A DNA stretch of 17,182 nucleotides from Citromicrobium sp. (GTDB taxonomy: Bacteria; Pseudomonadota; Alphaproteobacteria; Sphingomonadales; Sphingomonadaceae): contig PAVA01000033.1 in assembly GCA_002712945.1 (NCBI GenBank), positions 1 through 17,182 on the forward strand, in the 5' to 3' direction. Positions within the stretch are counted from its first letter, which is position 1. Every line of letters starts with the position of its first letter. Positions 8,145-15,556 of this stretch are shown piece by piece. Under the pieces are notes generated by a model. It searched no databases. It saw only the letters and a list, made by a program, of their open reading frames with translations, and was not told the origin of the DNA. The position numbers and the translations under genes were made by a program.

Positions 8145-10631
8145 CTACACCTCGGGCAGGCGCTGGTCGGCAAAGCCCCATCCCGCGAGCGACTTCGACT
8201 GCGCACGGTCGAGCAGGCGCTTCGCATCATCGATGGTGAAGCCGCGCGCGTTCTCCATGCTTTTCAGCTCGTTCCACGCGACCGGGGCGGCAACCGGCGC
8301 GTTCTCCCGCGCGCGGGCCGAGTAGGGCATCACCGCGGTGCTGCCGCGCTGGTTGCGCAGCCAGTCGATGAAGATGCGGCCCTTGCGCTTCTCCTTGCTC
8401 ATCGTCGCGGTGAAACGATCGGGCTCGGCCTGCGCCAGCGCCCGGGCGAAGCGCTCGGCAAAGCTCTTGTGGGTCTCCCACGAATGGCCGGCCGTCAGCG
8501 GCACGATCACATGCACGCCCTTGCCTCCGGTGACCATCGCGTAGGTGGTGAGGCCGATGTCGGCGAGATGCTTGCGCAGGTCCATCGCCGCGTCGCGTAC
8601 GTCCGCGAAATCGAGCCCTTCGTCCGGATCGAGATCGAACACCATCCGCTCGGGCTTCTCGACCGCGCTGCTGCGCGCACCCCACCCGTGGAACTCGATC
8701 GTGCCCATCTGGACGCACTGGAGCAGCCCGCGCGCGTCCTCGATAAACAGATAGTCCTCGGTCCCGCCGTCCTTCTCCTTGATCGGAACCGCCTTCCCCC
8801 CGTCTCCGAAGCCGCCATTATCGTGCTTCTGGAAGAAGCACTTCTTGGCGCGGCCTTGCGGACAGCGCACAAGGCTCAAGGGGCGGGTCGCGGCGAAGGG
8901 CAGCATGATCGGAGCGATCGCCGCGTAGTAATCCGCGAGGTCGCCCTTGGTCTGGCCGCTCTCGGGGAAGATCACGCGGTCGCGGCTCGAAATCTTGACC
9001 CCGCTGGACGGGCTGGGAGCGGGCCGCTCGCGCTCTTCGCTCACATCCTCCGCCTCCTTGTCCTGCCGGAGCCCCAGGAAGCTGGCATGGCGCACACGGC
9101 CCTCCGCGGTCAGTTCGGCGAAGGCGATCTCCGCCACCAGCTTGGGTGTGACCCAGTGCGCCTTGCGGGCGTCCGACTTCGGCACCTCGAGCGGCGCCGT
9201 CTTGCGTTCGAGCCTTGCCAGCTTGCTGCCGAGCCGGTCGAGATCGTCGCTGTCGAACCCGGTGCCGACCTTGCCGCGATAGGTCAGATCGTCACCATTC
9301 TTCGTGGCCAGCAGAAGCGAGGCGAAGGGCCGGGCCTTGGCCGAGCTTTCGGACCAGCCGACCAAGATGAATTCCTGCCGCTGGACGCACTTGACCTTGA
9401 CCCAGTTCTTGGTGCGGGCGTGCCTGTAGGGCGCATCGATCCGCTTGGCGATGATCCCTTCCTGCCCCGCATCGCACATCTGCCTATAGAGTTTCTCGCC
9501 CGCGCCGATGACATGGTCGGCCGCATGGATCGGCGGCCCGGCATCGCGCAGCAGGGCCTCGAGCCGCTCCTTGCGTTCGATCGCGCTATGCCCGGCCAGA
9601 TCCTCCCCGTCGATCTCGAGCACATCGAAGGCGAAGAAGGCCAGCTTGTCCTTGGGCCTCTGCGACCCGTGTCCGCGCTTGAGCACGTTTTGCAGGGTCG
9701 AGAAATCGGGATTGCCGTCCTTGTCCAGCGCAACGATCTCGCCGTCGATCAGGGCAGGGGGAAGATCGAGCGCCGCAATCGCCTCGACCAGGGGGGCGAA
9801 CTTGTCGGTCCAGTCTTTTCCGTTGCGGGTCCAGACGGTGACCTTGTCGCCCGCGACCGCAATCAGCGCGCGATACCCGTCGAACTTGATCTCGTGCATC
9901 CAGCCGTTGCCGGTGGGCACATCGTCGACCAGCGTGGCGAGCTGCGGCTTGCGGAACCCGGGCGGCTTGCCCGGTTTGCCGCTGCGCCGCGCATGCTTCA
10001 GCTCGGCCAGCGGTTCGAGAGCTTCGTCCTCCCCATCCGCCTCATCGGGCGCGCGGCCTGCCGCGATCTCGGCCATCGAACGCCCGGTGTCGATGCTTGT
10101 GAGGCATTTCTCGACGAGCGTATCGCCGCCTTCCGCGTATTCGTCGTCGAGCTTGCGCAGCAGCCAGTTCTCGCGCTTTTCGCCCTTTTTCGGCTTCATC
10201 CGGACGAGCAGCCACTCGCCCTTCATCCGCTCTCCATCGAGCACGAAATGGAGGTGTCCGTCCTCGAGATCGTCTGCGCTTTTGCCCTCAATGGGATGCC
10301 AGGTGCCGCGATCCCACAGCATCACCGTGCCGCCGCCATATTCCTCGGCGGGGATCGTGCCCTCGAAGGTCGCGTAGTCCATCGGGTGATCCTCGGTCCG
10401 CACGGCGAGCCGCTTCACATCGGGATCGGGCGAAGGGCCCTTGGTCACCGCCCAGCTCTTGAGCACGCCGTCGACCTCCAGCCGCAGATCCCAGTGCAGC
10501 CGGGTCGCGTCGTGCTTCTGGACCATGAAGATACGGTCCTTCCCGCTCTTGCCCGCCTTGCCCGCAGGCTCCTTCGTGCGCGAGAAATCGCGCTTGGCGT
10601 TATACTCGGCGAGGGGATCGGCGCTGCTCAT
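8145..10631 (-). CDS. ligD: Multifunctional ATP-dependent DNA ligase D (PE-LIG-POL)
   Basis: LigD works with Ku in bacterial non-homologous end joining: it trims, fills and seals broken DNA ends. The 828-residue protein has the three domains in PE-LIG-POL order, as in Pseudomonas and unlike mycobacteria. The 3'-phosphoesterase (about 30-180) has QKHDATRLHWDLRLE with His40, His46, Asp48 and Arg50, and EDHPMDY with His82. The ligase (about 225-520) has motif I EIKFDGYR with the adenylated Lys249, DGEIVALD, EGIIAKR (391-397) and motif V NWVKVKC. The primase-polymerase (about 545-825) has the catalytic pair in VFDLDPD (Asp666, Asp668), IEFHGW (His648) and the third Asp756 in FIDWLRN. All key residues are present. 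The ATG at 10631 overlaps the stop of the mgtC-like gene as ATGA, so translation is probably coupled. A frame extension to 10733 is not real. Confidence 0.96.
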   Translation of the reverse strand: MSSADPLAEYNAKRDFSRTKEPAGKAGKSGKDRIFMVQKHDATRLHWDLRLEVDGVLKSWAVTKGPSPDPDVKRLAVRTEDHPMDYATFEGTIPAEEYGGGTVMLWDRGTWHPIEGKSADDLEDGHLHFVLDGERMKGEWLLVRMKPKKGEKRENWLLRKLDDEYAEGGDTLVEKCLTSIDTGRSMAEIAAGRAPDEADGEDEALEPLAELKHARRSGKPGKPPGFRKPQLATLVDDVPTGNGWMHEIKFDGYRALIAVAGDKVTVWTRNGKDWTDKFAPLVEAIAALDLPPALIDGEIVALDKDGNPDFSTLQNVLKRGHGSQRPKDKLAFFAFDVLEIDGEDLAGHSAIERKERLEALLRDAGPPIHAADHVIGAGEKLYRQMCDAGQEGIIAKRIDAPYRHARTKNWVKVKCVQRQEFILVGWSESSAKARPFASLLLATKNGDDLTYRGKVGTGFDSDDLDRLGSKLARLERKTAPLEVPKSDARKAHWVTPKLVAEIAFAELTAEGRVRHASFLGLRQDKEAEDVSEERERPAPSPSSGVKISSRDRVIFPESGQTKGDLADYYAAIAPIMLPFAATRPLSLVRCPQGRAKKCFFQKHDNGGFGDGGKAVPIKEKDGGTEDYLFIEDARGLLQCVQMGTIEFHGWGARSSAVEKPERMVFDLDPDEGLDFADVRDAAMDLRKHLADIGLTTYAMVTGGKGVHVIVPLTAGHSWETHKSFAERFARALAQAEPDRFTATMSKEKRKGRIFIDWLRNQRGSTAVMPYSARARENAPVAAPVAWNELKSMENARGFTIDDAKRLLDRAQSKSLAGWGFADQRLPEV

Positions 10632-11101
10632 TCGGTGTTCGCCTCGGTTTGCGAAAAGAGCCGATCCTCGACCACGTTGAGGATGACGAGGAGGAGCAGG
10701 GCACCCAGCCCCGCAATGGCGACGATGGGCCACAGGGCGGCCCCGCAGGCGATCCCGATGACAGCGGTCAGCCAGAGATGCACCGCCGTCGTCACGTTCT
10801 TGATCGATCCCTTGGCGAAGACCACCAGCCCGGCCCCGATGATCCCGAGGAAGGCCGCCGCCGCCTCGAACACGCGCAGCGGGTCGACGCGCGCGCCGTC
10901 CAGCTGGTTGAACAGCGCAAGCGCAGCGACGGTCATCGCCGCGCTTGCCAGGCAGATCAGGCCGTGAGTGCGAAGCCCCGCCGCATGGCCGCGCATTTCG
11001 CGATCGAGGCCCAGCAGCAGGCCGAGCGCGACCGGGACGGCGAGCCGCAGAAGCAGGTCGGCGTCGAGCGCGGTCAGGGGGGTAACGGGGTTGAGTTCCA
11101 T
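10628..11101 (-). CDS. MgtC/SapB-family membrane protein in the NHEJ operon
   Basis: This 157-residue integral inner-membrane protein has the MgtC/SapB signature: ALGLLLGLDREMRGHAAGLR (about 25-44) followed by a Thr-His and a hydrophobic helix, with the later GAGLVVFAKGSIKNVTTA segment. Four or five membrane helices are visible at about 16-31, 45-64, 77-95, 104-122 and 124-142. MgtC proteins are known from adaptation to low magnesium and intracellular survival, where MgtC modulates the F-type ATP synthase. Many chromosomal homologues are uncharacterised, and this short form lacks the C-terminal soluble ACT-like domain of Salmonella MgtC. It lies nine bases after ku and overlaps ligD by four bases, so it is probably expressed with the DNA-repair genes. 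A link to repair is inferred from position only. Confidence 0.85.
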   Translation of the reverse strand: MELNPVTPLTALDADLLLRLAVPVALGLLLGLDREMRGHAAGLRTHGLICLASAAMTVAALALFNQLDGARVDPLRVFEAAAAFLGIIGAGLVVFAKGSIKNVTTAVHLWLTAVIGIACGAALWPIVAIAGLGALLLLVILNVVEDRLFSQTEANTE

Positions 11102-11110
11102 CGGTCCGCC

Positions 11111-11953
11111 TCAGGCGCTCTTCTTCTTGCGCGAGGATTTCGCGGGCTTCTTTCCGCCCTTCTCGCTGTCGACCGACTTCTTCAGCGCCGCCATCAGATC
11201 GATCACGTTGCCCGATCCGTCGCCCGAAGGCTCCTCGACATCCTCGAGGATCTTCTTGTTGCCCTTCGCCTTGGCCTTCTTGTCGATCAGTTTCTTGAGC
11301 GCGTCGGCATAGCGATCCTCGAACTCGCCGGCATCGAAGGGCGCGGATTTCTTCTCGATCAGCGTGCTGGCGAGGTCGAGCAACTCCTCCTCGGGCTTGT
11401 CATCCGCAATGCTGCCGAAGAACTTCTGTCCCTCGCGCACCTCGTCGGCATAGCGCAGCGTCTCCAGCAGCAGGCCCTTGCCGCAGGGCTTGATCGCGAC
11501 GAGCTTTTCCTGCCCGCGCACCGACAGCTGGCCGAGCGCGGTCTTCTTCGCCTTGCGCAGCGCCTCGCGCAGCACGATGAAGGCTTCCTCGGCCAGATCG
11601 TCCTTGGGAACGACGTAATAGGGCTTCTCGAAATAGAGCGGGTCGATCTCCGACTGGTCGACGAACTGGACCAGTTCCAGCGTCTTCTTGCTTTCGATCC
11701 GGACCGCCTCGATCTCCTTGTCCTCGAGCAGGACATAGTTGTTCTTGGACAGCTCGTAGCCCCGGATGATCTCGTCGCGATCGACCGGGCCGACACCCTC
11801 GACGACCTTTTCGTACGAGATTCGCTTGCCCGAAGGCTCGTGAATCTGGCGGAAGCTGATCTTCGCCCCGCTTTGCGTTGCCGAGTAGATTTCGACCGGG
11901 ATCGAGACCAGCGCGAGCCTGATCTGTCCCTGCCAATATGCGCGTGCAGCCAT
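11111..11953 (-). CDS. ku: Non-homologous end joining protein Ku
   Basis: The 280-residue bacterial Ku forms a homodimeric ring that threads onto double-strand DNA ends and recruits LigD. The Ku core occupies about residues 1-250: RAYWQGQIRLALVSIPVEIY at the N-terminus, FRQIHEPSGKRISYEKV, the GYELSKNNYVLLEDKEI strand and the DPLYFEKPYYVVPKD segment. The C-terminal tail from about residue 255 is rich in Lys and Ser (ending SRKKKSA), the basic extension that in other bacterial Ku proteins modulates DNA threading and binding. The ATG at 11953 is preceded by AGGGGA (11959-11964) with five bases between. It is the first gene of the ku - mgtC-like - ligD operon. The 78 bases between it and the upstream ggt gene show no clear promoter or terminator. 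Confidence 0.96.
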   Translation of the reverse strand: MAARAYWQGQIRLALVSIPVEIYSATQSGAKISFRQIHEPSGKRISYEKVVEGVGPVDRDEIIRGYELSKNNYVLLEDKEIEAVRIESKKTLELVQFVDQSEIDPLYFEKPYYVVPKDDLAEEAFIVLREALRKAKKTALGQLSVRGQEKLVAIKPCGKGLLLETLRYADEVREGQKFFGSIADDKPEEELLDLASTLIEKKSAPFDAGEFEDRYADALKKLIDKKAKAKGNKKILEDVEEPSGDGSGNVIDLMAALKKSVDSEKGGKKPAKSSRKKKSA

Positions 11954-12031
11954 AATCGTCCCCTATCGGGCAATGAACGCCCAAGGGGAGCAACCGTTTC
12001 TTGGCCCGCGGGCTCCGCCGCTGGGAAGCGT

Positions 12032-13876
12032 CTAGTAGCCGCTCGCCTGACCGTCCTTGCGCATCTCGGTCGCGCCGACATAGGCCCCGCTTTCGGGATG
12101 GCGCGCGATCGCCTGATAGCCGCCGAAGGGTATGCCGGTGGTCTCGACCTCGACATTGTGGCCCATCGCACGCAGGCGTTCGACCGTCGCGGCGGGGATG
12201 CCGGGTTCGACCATCAGCGTGCCGAGCGTGTCGATCTCTGTCGTATCCGCCGCGCTGCCGATCAGGGCGTCGGTCGGCTGGCGACCGCCATCGTGCATCA
12301 GCCGCGCCGCGTCGCCCGCTTCCTGCAGGTTCATGCCGTAGTCGACCAGATTGACGAGGATCTGGACATGCCCCTGCGGCTGCATCCCGCCGCCCATCAG
12401 GCCGAAGCTCATGAACGGCTTGCCGTCCTTCTTCACGAAGGCGGGGATGATCGTGTGGAAGGGGCGCTTGGCAGGCGCGTAGGCATTGGGATGCGCGGGA
12501 TCGAGGCTGAACAGCTCGCCCCGGTCCTGGAACATGAAGCCCAGACCCGGCGCGACCAGCCCGCCGCCCATGCCGCGATAGTTCGACTGGATCAGGCTGA
12601 CCATCATCCCGTCCTTGTCGGCGACGGTCAGGTAGGTGGTGTCGCCTTCGCCCTCCAGCTTGGGCTGGATACCCGGGCTCCCCGGTCCGAAAGAGGGGGT
12701 GGCGCGTGCCGGATCGATCAGGGCGAAACGGGTCCGCCCGTATTCGTCGCTCAGCAGCCCTTCGGGCGCGGGCGAGAAATCGGGGTCGGCATAGAAGCGC
12801 GCCACATCCTCGAAGGCGAGACGCTTGGCCTCGGTAATGTAGTGCAGCACCTCAGGGCTCCCGCGCTCCCACTGCGAAAGGTCCACGTTCTTGAGGATAT
12901 TGACCATCTGCAGCGCGGCGTAGCCCTGCCCGTTGGGCGGCAGCTCGCACAGCTCGTAGCCCTTGCGGTAGGTGACGCAGGCGACGTCGACCCATTCGCT
13001 GTCATGGTTCGCAAAGTCTTCCAGCGTGAAGGCGCTGCCCTGTTCGCGCAGGTAATCGACGATGATCTTCGCGGTTTCGCCTTCGTAATATTCGTCGCGT
13101 CCGTTGCGCGCGATCCGCTCCAGCGTGTTGGCGAGGTCGGGATTGCGGAATATCTCGCCCGGCTCGGGGGCATCGCCGTCGGCGAACCAGGTTGCGCGGG
13201 CATTCCCGAAGTCGAATTCGAACCGTTCGAGGCGCGCTTCGTAGGCGGCCAGCGAGCGCTCCAGATACATCGAAATCACCGGGGCTACCGGGTGGCCTTC
13301 GCGTGCGTAACGAATCGTCGGCGCAAGATTGTCCGCCATCGACAGCTTGCCGAACCGATTGTGCAGGTCGAACCAGGCATCGACCGTGCCGGGAATCGTG
13401 ATCGGCAGCGGGCCGACCGGGGGAATCGACGTGGCGTCGGGCCCAAGCTTTTCTTTCAGCTGGGCAAGCGTTTGGCCCGATGGGCTCCGGCCCGAGCCAT
13501 TGATCCCGTACAGCTTGTCTGTCTTCGGATCGTAGACGATCGCGAACAGATCGCCCCCGATGCCGTTGCCGGTGGGCTCCATCAGGCCGAGCGCGGCATT
13601 GGCCGCGATCGCGGCGTCGACCGCGCTGCCGCCCGCCTTGAGGATATCGAGCGCTATCTGGGTTGCCAGCGGGTGCGCGGTGGCGGCCATCCCTTCGGGG
13701 GCGACCACCGGAGAGCGGCTCCAGTCGGCGCCTACCGGGCGTGCGCCCGGGCCGATTCCCTGCGTCGCCTGCTCCATCGTGTCGGCGGTGTTGATCGGCG
13801 CGGGCGCTGCCTCCTGGGCGAGCGACGGGCCCGCAATCAGGGCGGTTGCCGCCAGAAAACTCGTAATCGCTCGCAC
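12032..13876 (-). CDS. ggt: Gamma-glutamyltransferase, exported
   Basis: This 614-residue Ntn-hydrolase precursor cleaves or transfers the gamma-glutamyl group of glutathione and related compounds in the periplasm. The start is a GTG at 13876, with GGAGGA (13882-13887) five bases upstream. It opens a signal peptide (MRAITSFLAATALIAGPSLA, likely cut after residue 20). The N-terminal large-subunit region has AAHPLATQIALDILKAGGSAVDAAIA and GNGIGGD, with Arg130 in NGSGRSP as the likely gamma-glutamyl carboxylate ligand. Self-cleavage should occur before Thr413 in EGDTTYLTVADKDG, making a light chain of about 200 residues. The GGGMQPQGH loop (496-504) gives the oxyanion region. Both subunits are complete. 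It lies upstream of ku on the same strand, with a 78-base gap, and is divergent from gltD. It may supply glutamate or scavenge glutathione; its specificity within the family is not certain. Confidence 0.93.
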   Translation of the reverse strand: MRAITSFLAATALIAGPSLAQEAAPAPINTADTMEQATQGIGPGARPVGADWSRSPVVAPEGMAATAHPLATQIALDILKAGGSAVDAAIAANAALGLMEPTGNGIGGDLFAIVYDPKTDKLYGINGSGRSPSGQTLAQLKEKLGPDATSIPPVGPLPITIPGTVDAWFDLHNRFGKLSMADNLAPTIRYAREGHPVAPVISMYLERSLAAYEARLERFEFDFGNARATWFADGDAPEPGEIFRNPDLANTLERIARNGRDEYYEGETAKIIVDYLREQGSAFTLEDFANHDSEWVDVACVTYRKGYELCELPPNGQGYAALQMVNILKNVDLSQWERGSPEVLHYITEAKRLAFEDVARFYADPDFSPAPEGLLSDEYGRTRFALIDPARATPSFGPGSPGIQPKLEGEGDTTYLTVADKDGMMVSLIQSNYRGMGGGLVAPGLGFMFQDRGELFSLDPAHPNAYAPAKRPFHTIIPAFVKKDGKPFMSFGLMGGGMQPQGHVQILVNLVDYGMNLQEAGDAARLMHDGGRQPTDALIGSAADTTEIDTLGTLMVEPGIPAATVERLRAMGHNVEVETTGIPFGGYQAIARHPESGAYVGATEMRKDGQASGY

Positions 13877-14029
13877 CGCGTTCCTCCTCGATCGCTACCG
13901 TGCGATGCAGGCTAGGCCATGGCCGGGCTTTACAAAAGGGGCGGATGCCACAACAAGCGTGCCAGCCGTGGCTCGCGCCTTCGCATCCGCAACATTTTGG
14001 ATTGAAATTTCGCGAGCAGTAGCCAATGC

Positions 14030-14058
14030 TATTATAAGGATGCGCCGGGGAGGGCGCA
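14030..14058 (+). promoter_or_regulatory. -10-like TATTAT followed by a six-base hairpin upstream of gltD
   Basis: TATTAT (14030-14035) matches a -10 consensus at five of six positions but lacks a matching -35 at normal spacing. It is followed by the perfect stem TGCGCC (14041-14046) / GGCGCA (14053-14058) around GGGGAG. The surrounding DNA is the most A+T-rich part of the intergenic region. This could be a leader hairpin of the glutamate synthase transcript. Confidence 0.3.
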
Positions 14059-14078
14059 GACTTTCCGAAACGCGAACT

Positions 14079-14108
14079 TTGACACTTGCAACTGGGCCGG
14101 TCCGATAG
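14079..14108 (+). promoter_or_regulatory. Candidate promoter close to the gltD coding start
   Basis: A perfect -35 box TTGACA lies at 14079-14084. The best downstream -10 candidates (CGATAG or GATAGA around 14103-14109) are weak. If used, transcription would begin at about 14115-14120, at or after the first codons of gltD as inferred here. Confidence 0.35.
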
Positions 14109-15556
14109 AACGTAACGCAACCAATAAATTCGTCGAACGTGAACAGGCCTATCCCGAGAAGCGCGCTCCGGAAAGCAGGCGCGCGGACTTTCTCGAGATC
14201 GGGGCACCTTTCGCGGACGAGCAGGCGCAGCGCCAAGCGGGCCGCTGCTCGCAATGCGGCGTGCCCTATTGCCAGGTCCACTGCCCGCTCCACAATCACA
14301 TTCCCGACTGGCTGCGTCTGACCGCCGAGGGCCGCCTGCGCGAAGCCTATGACCTCTCTTCGCGCACTTCGACCATGCCCGAGATCTGCGGCCGCATCTG
14401 CCCGCAGGACCGGCTGTGCGAGGGCAATTGCGTGATCGAGTTCTCCGGCCACGGCGCGGTGACCATCGGGAGCGTCGAGAAATATCTCGGCGACAATGCG
14501 TGGAAGGAAGGCTGGGTCCGGCCCATCCAGCCCGGCACGCCGACAGGGCAATCGGTCGGCATCATCGGTGCGGGGCCCGCCGGGCTGACCGCGGCGGAAT
14601 ACCTGCGCAATGCTGGGCACGAAGTCGATATCTACGACCGGCACGACCGCGCGGGCGGCCTGCTGATCTATGGCATTCCCAACTTCAAGCTCGACAAGAG
14701 CGTGGTCGACCGGCGCGTGGCGCGGGTCGAGGAAGGCGGCATCCGCATCCATCGCGGCGTCGAAGTGGGCGGAGACAAGGATGGGGACGTGACCCTGTCC
14801 GAACTGCGCCAACGCCACGATGCGATCTTCGTCGCCACGGGGGTCTACCAGTCGCGCGAGCTGACCGTGGAAGGCGCGCACAAGGATGGCGTGATCCGCG
14901 CGATCGACTTCCTCACCGCCTCGAACCGCAGCGGGCTGGGCGACGAGGTCGCTGCGCATGCCGATGGCAGCCTGCTTGCCAAGGACCGCAAGGTGGTGGT
15001 CATCGGCGGTGGCGACACCGCAATGGACTGCGTGCGCACTGCGATCCGGCAGGGCGCCAGCTCGGTCAAATGCCTCTATCGCCGCGACCGGGAGAACATG
15101 CCCGGCAGCCGCACCGAAGTCGCCCATGCCGAGGAGGAAGGCGTCGAGTTCCTGTGGCTCTCCGGCCCCGCTTCCATCGAAGGCGGAGAGCGCGCGGAGC
15201 GGGTTCAGGCCAACCGCATGCAGTTGGGCGAGCCCGATGCCGATGGCCGTCGCCGCCCCGAGGTCGACCCCTCGAGCAGCTTTGCGCTCGATGCCGATCT
15301 GGTGATCCTTGCGCTGGGCTTCGAGCCCGAGCCGCTGCCCGCGATCTTCGGCGAGACCGATCTGAAGGTCAGCGAGTGGGGCACGCTCGAATGCGACGAC
15401 ACGATGATGACCTCGCTTCCCGGCGTCTTCGCGGGCGGCGATATCGCGCGCGGGGCCAGCCTGGTGGTGTGGGCCGTGCGCGACGGGCGCGACGTGGCCG
15501 AGCATATCGAGGCGTATCTCGCCGCCGAACGCAAGCCGAGCGCGGCAGCAGCATGA
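14105..15556 (+). CDS. gltD: Glutamate synthase small subunit, start codon not canonical
   Basis: GltD is the FAD- and NADPH-binding beta subunit that feeds electrons to GltB. The conserved N-terminus is plainly encoded: NKFVEREQAYPEKR from 14123, then ADFLEIGAPFADE, then the iron-sulfur cysteines in CSQCGVPYCQVHC and CGRICPQDRLCEGNC. FAD binding is in GIIGAGPAGLTAAEYL and NADPH binding in VVVIGGGDTAMDC; the tail has GVFAGGDIARGASLVVWA. The frame is open from 14006 but contains no ATG, GTG or TTG before the GTG at 14261, which is the Val of CGVPYC and cannot be the start. The only ATN codon at a sensible place is ATA at 14105, giving 483 residues, normal for the family. Either a rare ATA start or a lost start codon or sequence error is possible. 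The TGA overlaps the gltB ATG (ATGA). Confidence 0.9.
   Translation: MERNATNKFVEREQAYPEKRAPESRRADFLEIGAPFADEQAQRQAGRCSQCGVPYCQVHCPLHNHIPDWLRLTAEGRLREAYDLSSRTSTMPEICGRICPQDRLCEGNCVIEFSGHGAVTIGSVEKYLGDNAWKEGWVRPIQPGTPTGQSVGIIGAGPAGLTAAEYLRNAGHEVDIYDRHDRAGGLLIYGIPNFKLDKSVVDRRVARVEEGGIRIHRGVEVGGDKDGDVTLSELRQRHDAIFVATGVYQSRELTVEGAHKDGVIRAIDFLTASNRSGLGDEVAAHADGSLLAKDRKVVVIGGGDTAMDCVRTAIRQGASSVKCLYRRDRENMPGSRTEVAHAEEEGVEFLWLSGPASIEGGERAERVQANRMQLGEPDADGRRRPEVDPSSSFALDADLVILALGFEPEPLPAIFGETDLKVSEWGTLECDDTMMTSLPGVFAGGDIARGASLVVWAVRDGRDVAEHIEAYLAAERKPSAAAA

Noticed and set aside
12001..12031. GCCCGCGGGC palindrome as a terminator between ggt and ku
   Set aside because: The palindrome leaves no loop and is not followed by a T-run on the - strand, so I did not list it.
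8469..13915. Two very long + strand open frames (832 and 1,088 codons) opposite ligD, mgtC-like, ku and ggt
   Set aside because: They are antisense frames kept open by G+C-rich codon use of the real genes; their translations are Arg/Leu/Asp-rich with no family features, while the opposite strand has full catalytic motifs.
14040..14108. A 22-codon frame before gltD as a leader peptide or attenuator
   Set aside because: It has no spaced ribosome site, no run of codons for a regulatory amino acid, and its ATG lies at or before the transcription start expected from TATTAT at 14030.
14261..15556. gltD starting at the GTG at 14261
   Set aside because: This codon is the Val within CSQCGVPYC; starting there would remove two iron-sulfur cysteines and the whole conserved N-terminus that is encoded upstream.
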